DNA of 64,000 nt, taken from assembly GCA_963970005.1 (NCBI GenBank), contig CAXAMN010027472.1, positions 284,107 to 348,106 on the forward strand, read 5' to 3'. This stretch comes from Durusdinium trenchii (lineage: Eukaryota > Sar > Dinophyceae > Suessiales > Symbiodiniaceae). Below, piece by piece: positions 24,495-35,257 of this stretch. Made by a program: the position numbers and the translations under genes. Positions within the stretch are counted from its first letter, which is position 1. Every line of letters starts with the position of its first letter. Below the pieces are notes generated by a model. The model worked only from the letters and a program-made list of their open reading frames with translations, was not told the DNA's origin and made no database searches.

Positions 24495-27204
24495 CTATTC
24501 AACATCTTCAGGGACTTGAGCCAGCTCTTCCAGAGCCTGTGCCGCCTGATCTTTCAATTCTTCAAATTTTTCGGTCACACGGTCACTGTCCGGGGTGATG
24601 CTCTCATTCTCCCAGTTGCAAGCCTCAAAGAAGATGGCCTTGGTTCATTCACCATCATACACACAAACACACATGCATGGCATGTATCTCACACTATTGG
24701 TTGAGCATGATATGGCCATATTGTTTGAACAGGGTACCGTCAGCTCCGCACAGCGGATGGATACCTGCTTGTATCTGTCTGGTACAGCCACTTCCATGGT
24801 GGTGAAGTTGAAATGACCAAAGTCCTTCCTTTGCGTGCCGTTTCTTGCGGGTAAGGTGATCCCACAAGTGTGCTTCGTCCAATAGATGTTGAGTTTGCAC
24901 CACCATAGTGGTTGCTGAGAATCCCTGACCAGCAACTTAAGCTCATCCAGGGGTGTCTCCAGCGGGAACCATAAAGCATAATCCATCAGCTGCTGTTTTG
25001 TGTCTTCCTGTTCAGCTATGTGCGGTGCTGGACCACTGCGTTGCCGTTTTGTTGGCCTGCTTGCCCTGCCCGGTTCATTTCCTGCAGATGCTGCACTGCT
25101 CCTAGTTGCCTTCGCTTTCGCCTTGTTTTTGGGGGCAGGCTTGGTTTTGGCTGCTGTGCATTTGGCTTTCGGTCCTGCCTTTGCCTTCCCCTTCGCTTTA
25201 GCTTGTTGTTTAGGCTTTGGCTTTGCAGCCGCCTTCACTGCCGCCTTCTCCGCCTTCTTGGTAGCACGTTTCTTTGGGCTTACGCTCAACAGCTCTAGGC
25301 GGCGACGAGAAGCACCTTTTGCCTTTGCCCTCTTCCCCTTTCTTCCCTTCTTTCCTCCCCCTCCTTTACCAGCCTTCCTCTCCTTCGGGCGCTTGGCCTG
25401 CTTGAGACGCATTTGCTGCTCCCTCCTCAAGACAAAGTCATCCAATATGTGGTGCTCCTGCAAACAAGAATGAACACATGGGTTCGAGCTATAAAAAAAT
25501 ATACACATGCAGCAGCATACGCCCCCCCACCCATGCCCATTCAATCCTTCGGAGATTCAGTCTGAGCAGGATCCTGTGGGACATCCTTGCCAACCTCCTT
25601 GGCGACCTCCTCCTCAGGTGTTTCACCTCCTCCCTCAGCGCTCACTCCATCGAAGCGCTGCGTCAAAGACCCGGGTGGTACACCTTGATAGCGGCGCCGC
25701 CTTTCACTTGCTGAAGTGGGTGGAGATATGGTAGGAGGTGGCAAAGATGGTGGAACAGCAGCTGCCATAATGCTAGTCAACGGTTGGGTCTCAGAATAGT
25801 CATGGCCATATGGAAGAGACTCATGAACAGCTACCGTCCGTGGTCCTGCATCCCCCAAGAGCACTTTGAAAGATGAATGCCTACTCCCTTTTTGCATTCA
25901 CATGATAGGTCTCAGCAACGCTCATGGCACGCACACACACAACTAATGGAACAACAAGGCTCCTTCAGTTGGTGCAGCAGGCTCCTCTGGTTCTACCACT
26001 GGTTTTAGATCAGCTGCAGCCTGGGCAAGGATCTCGTTCTTCTTTTGCCTGAACCTTATAGTACGGGCGCGGGGTGACCTAGAGACCTCGTAACCTGCAT
26101 GAATAGAATGCTTAAGGATACCACTGTTCCAAAGCCAATCGCGCTCTTGCCAGCCGGCCTACAAGCCAACAAAACTTAACACGCATGCGCATGTTTGCAT
26201 ATATATTGACTAAGTTTTGTGGAATGTGAAACAATGGCCTTCCACATCGCCCTCAGTTGCGGCAGGCTTTGTTGGAACGCTTGGCTCCGATGGAGGAGGA
26301 CAATTGGGAGGCTCCTGGGTCGGTGATTTGAAAAGGGATGCCAAGGGATGCCCTAGTTTCTGCACAATACTCACTTGTTGCTCCTGCGGTGGTGGTGCAG
26401 GTTCACGGTTCGGGGCATTATCGTCAACAAGATCCGCTTCATCATATGCATCTTCCTCTTCGGGCTCCTACACACCCACGGGAAAGGAAGGTAGATACAG
26501 CAAATCAACTGACATATTTGGTTCTTTAATGAGAAAGGAATGAAATAAGAATGAATGGCCTCCACACTGTCGCGGCTGCCCCTTGCAGCACGCTCTTTGC
26601 GTCGCGCTTCAACCCTTGAATTCACTTGATCAGCTGTTTCCTGCAATCTCAACTCGAGAGCATAGTTAAGTTTGCATGTTGGCATGCGCTGCACTACTGA
26701 TGGTTGACAACATTCCAGTAAAATTTTGTCCTTCAAGTTCGGTGCAAGGGTCAACACCATGTCTTGAAAAGACGTGTCCTTGGGAGCAGGGAGAAAAAGG
26801 TAGGAACCCCTATGTGTTCATGCCCACGCACTCAAACTTTATTAATGCTGCTTTGTCTCAGTGCTCACGTCAGCCTTTCTGATCTTGAGTTTGATAAGGC
26901 CCAGAAGTTTTCTCACCTGCCACGAATCTCCCTGGACCTCCCACGAAGCACGGTCATGCTTGTTCATGGTGTAAACCTCTTTGATGGATTCTCTCAAGTG
27001 TTCTATCTCAGGCATTTTCTTCTCCTCATTGACAGCCATCCTTTGTAAAAGTGGCATCAGGAGTGGCTTAGCTTCCACTGCCTTTTTTATGTTAATGTCA
27101 CCACTGACCACCAGCGGATGTCCTTCCCGAAGACGTTCTCGAATCTCCGCCACCGAGTCCCACTCGCAGGCTAGGCCAGAGAGGTCGGCCGTTTTCACAG
27201 CCAT
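24495..27204 (-). CDS. eight-exon lysine-rich protein, gene A
   Basis: Exons 27204-26869, 26778-26566, 26467-26375, 26314-26246, 26158-25963, 25887-25547, 25457-24693 and 24638-24495 join with every phase consistent and give about 718 codons, ending in TAG. Donors are GTGAGC, GTGGAG, GTGAGT, GTGGAA, GAGCCT, GATTGA and GTGAGA; two are GA donors. The protein starts with a charged helical region (WDSVAEIRERLREGHPLVVS). Acidic and proline-rich linkers follow, then a long Lys/Ala-rich tract like histone H1 or a nucleic-acid-binding tail (in exon 7, about 25430-25100). A folded C-terminal part contains WWCKLNIYWTKHTCGITLPA, and the end is acidic (VTEKFEELKDQAAQALEELA). The start could be at 27222 or in a missed upstream exon. 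No named family; it heads the A-E array. Confidence 0.65.
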
Positions 27205-27634
27205 GGCCCAACCCAACCCCACTGACTTGATTCACAAAAGTCTGCGGGGTACATCGCTCAACTCGCTGCAGGACCCTTGGACATTGAGCTCCGCAGCTGA
27301 CCGCTCTCACCAGGGTTCCGGACGAAAATGAGCAACCATGTTCCATGTGCGGGAGCAGGGGCAGCGCCCATGAGGATGGTGCAAAGACCAAAGATAAAAG
27401 CAGTCGTGAGATGTTTTGAGCACAAAACTTCAGACATCCTAGGATGCTATAGAGTATGATCAACAAAAGAAAAGTATGCCTTGCAATTTTTCCTTCTCAC
27501 CGCCATGTGTTGAGCGACTCTAAGGCAGCGAATCAATGACCTCACATGCAATGTGCAAAAACCGGGTTTTCCCAGTGGGAACCGGGATATTCTTTGACCA
27601 GTGCTTCAAAGACGATCTTTCAGATTGCACCCGC

Positions 27635-27678
27635 TTTTTTTTTAGGACTTAGAAGGTCCTTATTAAAAAAAAAAAAAA
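27635..27678. repeat. T9/A14 foldback hairpin
   Basis: A run of nine T followed by AGGAC, a short loop, then GTCCT, TATT and a run of fourteen A. The arms AGGAC/GTCCT and T/A pair, giving a hairpin with one bulge. It could be a small foldback insertion or two poly(A) relics in opposite orientation. Confidence 0.65.
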
Positions 27679-29363
27679 CATCACCATCCCTCATCCCTCC
27701 TATCTATTTGTCTGAGTCTGAGACCATCATTACCTGCCCCCTTTACCCTGCTGATTGTTACTTGCAAAAAGACTTCACTGTTGCAGACCATGAGCATTCG
27801 TCAGAATAATCGATGTCCAAAAAGTGAATCACTTACTGTCAATAGGAATCCAATGTATACTTAGATGGTCATAAATATCAATACCCTCCGACCAAAACCT
27901 GGTCCTTGACCTCCTTGAGTAGTGTTTTTGTATGATTCGTATGACCAACTCCAGAAAAATGAGGTCGTTGACCGTAGGGATAGGGTACTTGCCAAAGATT
28001 GAAATACAGCCACCTGCCGATGCCAGCAAGTTAAGGTCTTTGTACTCTTTCGACCTATTTGTTGGTGCCCAGGTTCCGTGCTTGTTGGTTCCAGTACTGC
28101 AAGGGCTGCTTGTCCATGGATTTCGTCGCGCGGTTCACACGCGTGGCCGGTGTGGAGGAAGGCCGTGCCACATGAGGCACTGAAGGCTTGACACCTGCGA
28201 CGAAAGCGCCGGTCAAGCTGCGACGACAGCGACGACTGCCAAGGGTCCGCGAGGTCGGTTGGTTCAGCGGTTCCTTTTGTTCCAAAGTGGATGGTCTTAA
28301 GGAACAAGTTGAGAAAAGCTAGATTGACACCCATCTAAATCAGGTCAATATGACATGTCAACCTTGATTAAACTATACATTTCTCTTGTCTACCTAATCT
28401 TTCCAGGAGATCTCATATACCTGACCCTTCATCCAAACATACACTACAGTGCACCTAAGACGCTGTTGTGGGTGGTTCCCGGGAAGACTAGGCCCAGGCT
28501 GGCTTCAAGACCAACCCTCGTTCAGCACACCCCTATTTCTTGATGCTAAACATGTCCTCTTTCCCTCTGATGTTCCGGATCTTGCCTCTGGGCCAAACCC
28601 AAGTTCTTCTCAGCTAAGCATGCCCTTCTCGGCTTTAAACCTCCCCTCTTGGCAAGGATGATTTGGATGCTCAAAACCTTTGGTTCACATAACTAACGTA
28701 CCGCACATCCATAAAGCTGAGCCGACTGCCTTTCAATATCTTGTGTGTGTTTATGGCTCGCATCGATCCCCAATGAGAATGAAGCCAAGATCCCTTACAC
28801 CTTTCAAAGGTGGTTGGCAAATGTTGGCAATTGTTTCGCGCCCCCCGGTCGTTGTCCGCCAAACCAACCAAGCTCAATGTATATGTCCAGTTCATTCCAG
28901 TTCATGATGCTGCATTCTGTACGTAGCACTCACAAAATGCATAGAAAAGTGCACCTCCTTCCAAATTCTCAGGTCCTTCGCATCTGTCTCATCATAAAGC
29001 AGGTCCCTGTACCCCATCTACCCACCATCTACCCCAGCCCCCGCCTCGGACGGAGGGCGGCCGCCGTGCCTCCTTCCGCGCCACGAAGGCTGCTGGCATC
29101 GTCGTGGCCATCGCGTTCGTTCGTGGCCCCGAGGCCATGGTCGCCGGGAACCGACGCTCCGAGCCGAGATGCTTCAGGCGGTGAAGTGGTTTGTTCTGAG
29201 GCAGGGTGTGCGTTCCGCCGGTAGCAGGTGGTGTTTTGGGGATCGCGAAGATGGCGAACATGTGGAGGGATTCTTCGAATGATTTGGGATAGACTATAGA
29301 CATCTATAGACTCAATGATAGACTATGAGGCTGGGAAACTGCATGATGCTTTCAGACAACCAA

Positions 29364-29466
29364 CCAACCTCCTTGAGGTGCATACACAAACACACACACA
29401 CACACCCCAACCTCCTTGAGGTGCATACACAAACACACACACACACACCAACCTCCTTGAGGTGCA
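29364..29466. repeat. 43-bp minisatellite with CA microsatellite core
   Basis: Two full units and a partial third of a repeat that begins CAACCTCCTTGAGGTGCATA and runs into (CA)n. CCTC and GAGG within the unit are complementary. Confidence 0.9.
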
Positions 29467-30209
29467 ATCTGAGGAGATCTGAGGACGAAGGGATCCTGGA
29501 TCCAAGCCCTGTTGAATTTGAATCTTACACGGGCTTAGTGACCAATGGTGGGACCTGGACAGGAGGAATATCTTTGGGAAAAGGTTCTCTCACCGAAACA
29601 GCTACATGGTGGAAGAGGCTCCAAGATTTAGCCTCACATCCGCATGAAGCGCGTGTAATCCAACACCCCAACATGTTCACACCTATCGATCTTAAAAGAC
29701 ACTGGTGTTTCAGGTGAATGTTCACGGTAGAAGCCTCACCCTATACTTTAAACACTGTTTGAAAAAAAGGAGAAACATGCACTCCTGAACATCGCAAAAG
29801 CTAGCCCTTCAACACCGTTCTGACATACGACCGCAATAATTGGTTCCTGTCATGTCAACCCTCTTGGACAAAACATTACATTTATCTACAACCCCTCTTG
29901 GGCATGGACGGATATGGACGGGTTCATTTTGGCGCCAAGAGTGTTTATTCATGTTTATTCAACTTCGCTTGACCAAGTTGAACATTCCCAATCGAACCTC
30001 CAAAGACCTCGAATCGAATCTGGACCTTCCTTTGGATTTGCTGTCCAGTTAGTTAGCCGGGAGAATAGAACATATTCCCCATGCCTCGGGAGAATCAACA
30101 ATCATCCCGAAAGCTGCAACATCAATTGTACATGTCACATGTCATCCTTCCCACCTTCCCCCGGCTCCATCGTGCTCCGCCCGTCCGTTCGAACCGCGCG
30201 TCGTCTCAC

Positions 30210-30274
30210 CTCCATGGGTGATGGTGCCCGTCTTGTCAAAGACCATCGTCCGAATCTTGCCAGCAATGGGGATC
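30210..30274 (-). CDS. P5-type ATPase exon: phosphorylation site DKTGT
   Basis: Encodes RIPIAGKIRTMVFDKTGTIT then HG, ending at a GTGAGA donor. DKTGT is the invariant phosphorylated motif of all P-type ATPases. The 'R(I)xxAGKI' just before it is typical of the P5 group and argues against a P1B copper pump. The acceptor is CTGCGAG before 30274; AAG before 30288 is an alternative. The next exon downstream was not found. Confidence 0.75.
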
Positions 30275-30906
30275 CTCGCAGACCGACCCTTCCACCGACG
30301 CCACGATGCCTTCGTCTTCCTCGATCCGAAGACGCCCTCCACTGGTCCAGTCGTTTGGTTTGCGGCCGGAAATCACGGCGGCAGCACCGAAGCCCTCCGG
30401 CACCCGGAGTTTGTTCATCGAGTCATACTCCCTGATTCGAGTACTCGACCGAAGCTTCATCCCCTGAAGCTTAAGTCATTGGTCACATCAAAAAAAAAGG
30501 GCCGGCCTGGAAGGGAATCGGGACTCCAAACAGGGACTCCAAAGCCCGGTCAAGAACTGAAGCTGGTGCTGGTAAAAGCGCACAAAACAAGAACCGACAA
30601 CACCTCAACAACAAGGAGAATGGTCTTCCTAGAATCTTTCAGCTTCCGGTTCTCAGAAAACCATAGAAAACCCAGATTCCAGTCTGGAATACAGGCCACA
30701 CCATCGTTTTCCAAGGTCCTGGGCAAGGTTATCCAATGTTCAATCTCAATCCAGGAAAGTTTCAGCATTTCAATCTGGTGTATAAAAATGTTACGAATGA
30801 TAACCATCATCTTTTCTCGTTTAGCATCAGCATCCCATATATATCATATCTCACCAATTACAGCTCATTGTGTGTGAAAAATACATCAACTGTTCATTCT
30901 GCTCAG

Positions 30907-31043
30907 GCCCGCTCCTGCCGATGTTCAAGCAGGAGATGCTGTTCTCCTTCAAGCGGCTTGCTGCACAGCTTTGGCCCAATGTGAACGACACTGCCTTAAT
31001 CGTGCAGAAACACCGTTCGGAAAGGCCGGGCTCGGGGAAGTCG
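30907..31043 (+). CDS. plus-strand exon, function unknown
   Basis: Lies between a GCTCAG acceptor and a GTAGGT donor on the plus strand, within an intron of the minus-strand ATPase. It encodes PLLPMFKQEMLFSFKRLAAQ and LWPNVNDTALIVQKHRSERP, ending GSGKS. The splice pair and codon use look real. GSGKS is not a full Walker A motif because the glycine five residues upstream is absent. No neighbours were assigned; it may be a nested gene or the residue of an inserted gene copy. Confidence 0.4.
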
Positions 31044-31810
31044 GTAGGTTCTAGAGATCGTTTTGTTCTTGGACTGGTTCCAGTTGTGTCGGCACAATAA
31101 AGGGTTGACGAGGATTGGGAGAATGACATTTGATGTATTGGATTCGGGCAAATATGTTCGCACAAACATGCTGTGCGAGGCACTCCAAGTTGGTGGTCTC
31201 TCTCTCTCTCTCTCTTTCTCTTTCATGAATATGTTCTGGATGAAAAACAAAGTGTGAGACTCATGGGGTTCAACGTATTCAATGGATCGTCCGTTGCCGA
31301 ACGGCATCGTTTCAATTCGTCCACAATGTATATATGTTTGACATATATGATATAGAGAGAAACCCCCAAAAAAGCACGTCATGCGTGATAAGGCACTGCT
31401 ACAGTTCCCCCAGTACCGACTGTCTCTACACGACTGTGCGTACAGTCGTACGAATTGGTTGGAACGCCATGGCCTTGGAGAGGTGAAAGGGCCGGGGCCG
31501 GCGCGAAGCTGGCGGCTGGCGATCTTCGTTGCCCAGGAACTGCGCTGTTTTTTGTTGAGATGGCGATCCTTCTTTTTGGAGACCGGTCCACCATCTTGAG
31601 ATGAGAAATCCATAATCCAGGGGTCACAAAGGGGTGGTGCACGTCGTAAATAAAGTCCACCGGCCGCGCGAATTTCTCTGGTTGGTCTACACCAATGCCT
31701 CTTGTCTTTCCGTTAGTGAGACATCTGGGCCACGTTCCGACTTCCAGGCAAGAGCTGCGCTGGGCTCTTTCTCCGTGGTCATCCGAGTCTTCTGGGCCAT
31801 GCGTGGAGAA

Positions 31811-31970
31811 CACGGAACCGGCTGGCGGAGAGGAGTTCGTCGATTCCTGCAAAAGGTGTATATCCCCTAGAAGTCCAAAGCCTATGTTTGGCACCACCCA
31901 AGTAAATGGAGTTCCTTTCGGATCACCTAAAGACCGTTTTAAAAATGGTCTTGGACTCCGAAGGGTATCC
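31811..31970 (+). repeat. dispersed repeat family, copy 1
   Basis: About 150 bp that recurs in inverted orientation at 34005-34145. Shared blocks include GTGGAGAACACGGAACCGG, CCCCTAGAAGTCCAAAGCCT, CCACCCAAGTAAATGGAGTT and ATCACCTAAAGACCGTTTTA. A third, shorter copy lies at 33450-33560. Confidence 0.85.
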
Positions 31971-32132
31971 AAACCACCCTGGGCCCCACAGGTCCAAATG
32001 CAAACCCAGGTGCCATCATCGGGTTCAAGGCCTGTGTGAGAAATGCCAAGCCTCCCAGAGACGGATCCAGTGGCAGGTTGGGACCTGAACATGTATACAT
32101 ATCCGTTTGCGGTAAAACTAAATGTAGTATAT

Positions 32133-32166
32133 ATTGTATTGTATTGTATTGTATTGTACTGTATTT
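32133..32166. repeat. TTGTA pentanucleotide microsatellite
   Basis: About six tandem copies of TTGTA with one substitution near the end. Confidence 0.9.
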
Positions 32167-33449
32167 CTTGTATACTGTATAAATACATATAAATACTGCA
32201 TATAACTGAACATAGTTGTATGCTCATGCACACCTTGCAAACACCTGCAGAATGCAATGCAGTCCCGCAAACAATTGGAAAAGTTTTCTGCCCGGACAAA
32301 GCAATTTAGGGATGTGAAGTTGCTTTGGTTTCTCTGAAGCAATTTGCTATAGGCAATCGGACCCTTAAGCAAACGGTTGTTTGGCTGTCAAGGTTGCATG
32401 TCTGTTTTGTGGGAACCTTTTCAGCAACATGTGTCTGCTTCTTGCGCGTGGGCAATGTATTCTAGTGCTTTGCGTATTGGTCGCTACAATGCCTCACGCT
32501 AAGCTTGTGTGTTCGAGATTGTACAAGAACCATGGCAGGTCCTCTTTTGCGACAAACATGAGAAACAAAGCTTGATTCCATCTCCTACTCTGATGGCTGT
32601 TTTCGGAAAAAGGTAGGCTCATCGGCTCATCAGTCATTTCTCATGGTTGTCAATCATTCAAAAGCGTGTGCTAAACCTCCAAGATGGAAGGTTAAGATGT
32701 GAAAGCGGAGCAATTCTCTGAGACATCCTACGAAAATGACAGTTGAAGATAGAAGCAGCAAACAATATGACTTGCGCACCCAAAGACCATTTGACATGAT
32801 TCTCATTTTTGAGGCCATATCGATTTCCAATGTGTCATCTAACATCATCTAACCATACTTAGATAGCATGCCTGCACATAAATGCAAAAGCTTGAGGCTC
32901 GACCATAACAATAGTGGATTGCTGTCAAACCAATTCAAGGCTCAACTCTGCACAGACATCAAAACAAAAATTTTATGCATCTTGGATCCAAAATTTTGGC
33001 TGGGGACTTGTAATCAGAACATGGTTTTAGTTTTAGTCATGGTTTCTTGATTTTAGCATGGTAAGTGATGAGTCTCCTTTCCACCACCGTGGACTATCCA
33101 GCCATGAATCTATATTTCAGGGTGGATAACTTCTCAGCTGGCTGACGTTCCACTGCGAACCACACTTGATTGGAAGGTTAAGAACAAACCTAGCTAGGTT
33201 TACAATTTCTGTGCCAGATCTGTCTATGGACGTGCTTTGCAACCAAATATGCTCTGTGAACCCCGCAATGAAGCAAAACCGGTTTCTCTCACAGTAGGCA
33301 TTGTCGTGAAAACATTCCACTTCACGTGTACTGCCCTCACGGCCCCTGACCGCACTGGGTCGAGTCGTGGTCGCTCCCGTTCGTGAAGTCGAACCCCGAA
33401 ACCACACCGTGGGAGGTTTGGCGATCTGACCTTCATATCCAAATATGAC

Positions 33450-33560
33450 CCCTGGGAGTCCAAGACCATCCGAAAGGGAACTTCCTGACCTCTGGGGTGG
33501 TGCTGAAAATAGTCTTTGGACTTCTAGGATGACTATACCATATTTGCAGATGGATCGCCT
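33450..33560 (-). repeat. dispersed repeat family, copy 3 (diverged)
   Basis: Shares GGGAGTCCAAGACCAT, GTGGTGCTGAAAATAG and TTTGGACTTCTAGG with the copy at 34005-34145, in the same orientation. It is shorter and more diverged. Confidence 0.7.
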
Positions 33561-34004
33561 GCGGTGCTTTGGGGGGTCTGTGGTTGGCGGCGTCTTCCAG
33601 TCCCATAGAGTGCATGTTCAATGCCGAAATACAAACACCTCGGCATCCCGCTGCCTGAGAAGCAGCCCGTGACCCATCCTTGACCCTGATATCTCAAGGT
33701 CGCCGCCAAGCAAATCACGGCCTCACAGGCGCCGAAATGTGCCGACGGACAGCATCCAAGTCACCCTTTGGAGTATGGATTCTTTGACCTTCAGGGCATC
33801 AAACCGACAGACACAGTAGGATGGCGGTGATTGGATATAGTACCATTACCAGGGCCCAGTGGGCCAAGTGGATGATGTTCAGGTTGCAGGACGGGACTGT
33901 TACTGGTTTACTGCTTTGCCACTGATCGGGACCCCCGGAACGGAACGGGCCTCACGGGCCGGCCGTCGAAGTGAAGGGAAACATGTGTTCAGGCGCTTCC
34001 CCCG

Positions 34005-34145
34005 GGAGTCCAAGACCATGTTTAAAACGGTCTTTAGGTGATCCGAGTTCAGGAACTCCATTTACTTGGGTGGTGCCGAAAATAGGCTTTGGACTTCTAG
34101 GGGATCTACACCTTTTGCAGAAATCGACCGGTTCCGTGTTCTCCA
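34005..34145 (-). repeat. dispersed repeat family, copy 2 (inverted relative to 31811)
   Basis: Reverse complement of the 31811-31970 copy with few differences. It runs directly into a further fragment (34145-34200) that repeats CCACCCAAGTAAATGG and TTTGGACTTCTAGGGG, so insertions may be nested or tandem. Confidence 0.85.
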
Positions 34146-34299
34146 CCCAAGTAAATGGTCGATAATACTCGGAACCTTTGGACTTCTAGGGGCTTCCAGA
34201 GGTCCGAACTGCGAAGAAAGAGACCGTTCCGAACGGATCCGACCACGTAGCGGATCGCCTCTCTGGATCGGGATCGCCCAGCGAAGCGAGGTCCGCGCT

Positions 34300-35000
34300 T
34301 CTGGCCGGCGTTCGGGGGGGTCCACCTTGCCACTACCTGAAGTTATGAAAGGAAGACTTAAGATATACACATTATTTCACTATAGTGACTTTACATGTGT
34401 CGGGTATTTACCATGAAACCAAATAGCTCAGCCTGCTTGTGACATCATGTGGAGAACTGTCTCGAGACAGTCGTCCCGACGAAACCAAGCCCAAGCCCGG
34501 CGTCGAGACACCCAAATGGTCATGAAGCTATAGACGATGGGCAGCTGCTCAGTGTATTTGAACTTCACTGCTGCCTCATGTTTGTTGCACTTTGAGGCAG
34601 GCAAGCCGTCACTGGCTGACCACACCCCACGTTGGGAAGTTCGGCTCTGTAATCAAGACAATTTTCTTTGTGAATCCACCTCCCACTTCCACTCCCTGGC
34701 AGCCAAGAATGAAAAATTGTGCACTTTCCGCTAAGAGTCCAGTTCGACTATATATTGACCGACTGAAGTTCTCAGGAAATTCCTGAACTAGGGCCTAGGG
34801 TCACCTAAAGACCATTTCTACTATATATTCCTATTTAGTCTTTGACTCGCAGGGATTCCCCAAGAGCAGAACTAGTTACCGTCAAGATGCCGCATCCAAT
34901 GCTCCCCATGACATGTTCCCGCATGGGAGGTCCTAGCCGAAAATCCTAGCTCAACCAAATCCCCAATCCTCACGTCATGGTGTCCAGCGAAAGCAAATCC
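34300..35000. other. no gene recognised
   Basis: Intronic for the ATPase on the minus strand. I see no exon with a motif here; the VPPALP membrane exon should lie between 35.0 and 30.3 kb but was not recognised. Confidence 0.35.
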
Positions 35001-35003
35001 AGA

Positions 35004-35257
35004 TCATTTCGCAGCCAGAGTCCCAAACCCAACACCAGTGACTCCAACAGCACCAGTAATCCATAATCCGCGAACAAACCACCACCCGTTGAAAATCCGC
35101 TGAGTGAGCTGAGCTGAGATGTTGAAAATCCGCTGAGTGAGGGCTGAGGTGTTGAAAATCCGCTGAGTGGCTGGGTACAAGACCATCCGGATCAGTTTGC
35201 CCTTGGTCGTCCTTCCTCCAATGGCCATCACCACCCCCACGGCCACGGTGGAACCGC
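35004..35257 (-). CDS. P5-type ATPase exon(s): TTKGKL segment and following membrane part
   Basis: Starts after GCCGAG at 35257 and encodes STVAVGVVMAIGGRTTKGKL then IRMVLYP, the P5 signature 'GF.T.KGqLvRsiLYP'. Two readings follow. Either a GC donor after TACCCA (35171) ends the exon and a new exon begins after CACTCAG at 35099 with RIFNGWWFVRGLWITGAVGV, or the frame runs straight through a three-copy LTQRIFN repeat. Both keep phase 0. The hydrophobic part fits the membrane helix that follows the actuator domain. The frame closes with TGA at 35004, so a donor must lie shortly before it (a GA donor near GCTGC is possible). Confidence 0.7.
35088..35172 (-). repeat. three-copy repeat carrying a splice-acceptor-like CACTCAG
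   Basis: On the minus strand the unit CACTCAGCGGATTTTCAAC occurs three times, separated by CCTCAGCC and ATCTCAGCTCAGCT spacers. Every copy ends the CTCAG in the same phase, so each could serve as an acceptor, or the whole could be translated as three LTQRIFN copies. Confidence 0.85.

Larger units (their letters stand above)
27205..30205. other. spacer with unassigned exon-like patches
   Basis: The patch at 28060-28280 is open in frames on both strands (for example plus-strand FVARFTRVAGVEEGRAT), and the GC-rich patch at 29035-29185 likewise; neither shows a domain. C-terminal exons of the P5-type ATPase are expected on the minus strand somewhere from here downward, but I could not identify the GDGxND or TGDN motifs. 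Confidence 0.3.

Noticed and set aside
25000..25473. 157-codon plus-strand frame rich in Phe, Ala and Leu
   Set aside because: It is the complement of the lysine/alanine-rich exon of gene A, whose splice junctions all close in phase.
29035..29185. GC-rich patch considered as a P5 ATPase exon
   Set aside because: Open on both strands with no P-type ATPase motif in any frame.
30210..30274. P1B-type copper ATPase
   Set aside because: The residues before DKTGT and the GGTEVLQ and VVNESMLTGE exons on the same strand fit the P5 group instead.
31030..31045. Walker A P-loop (GSGKS)
   Set aside because: The glycine five residues before GK is missing and no Walker B is seen.
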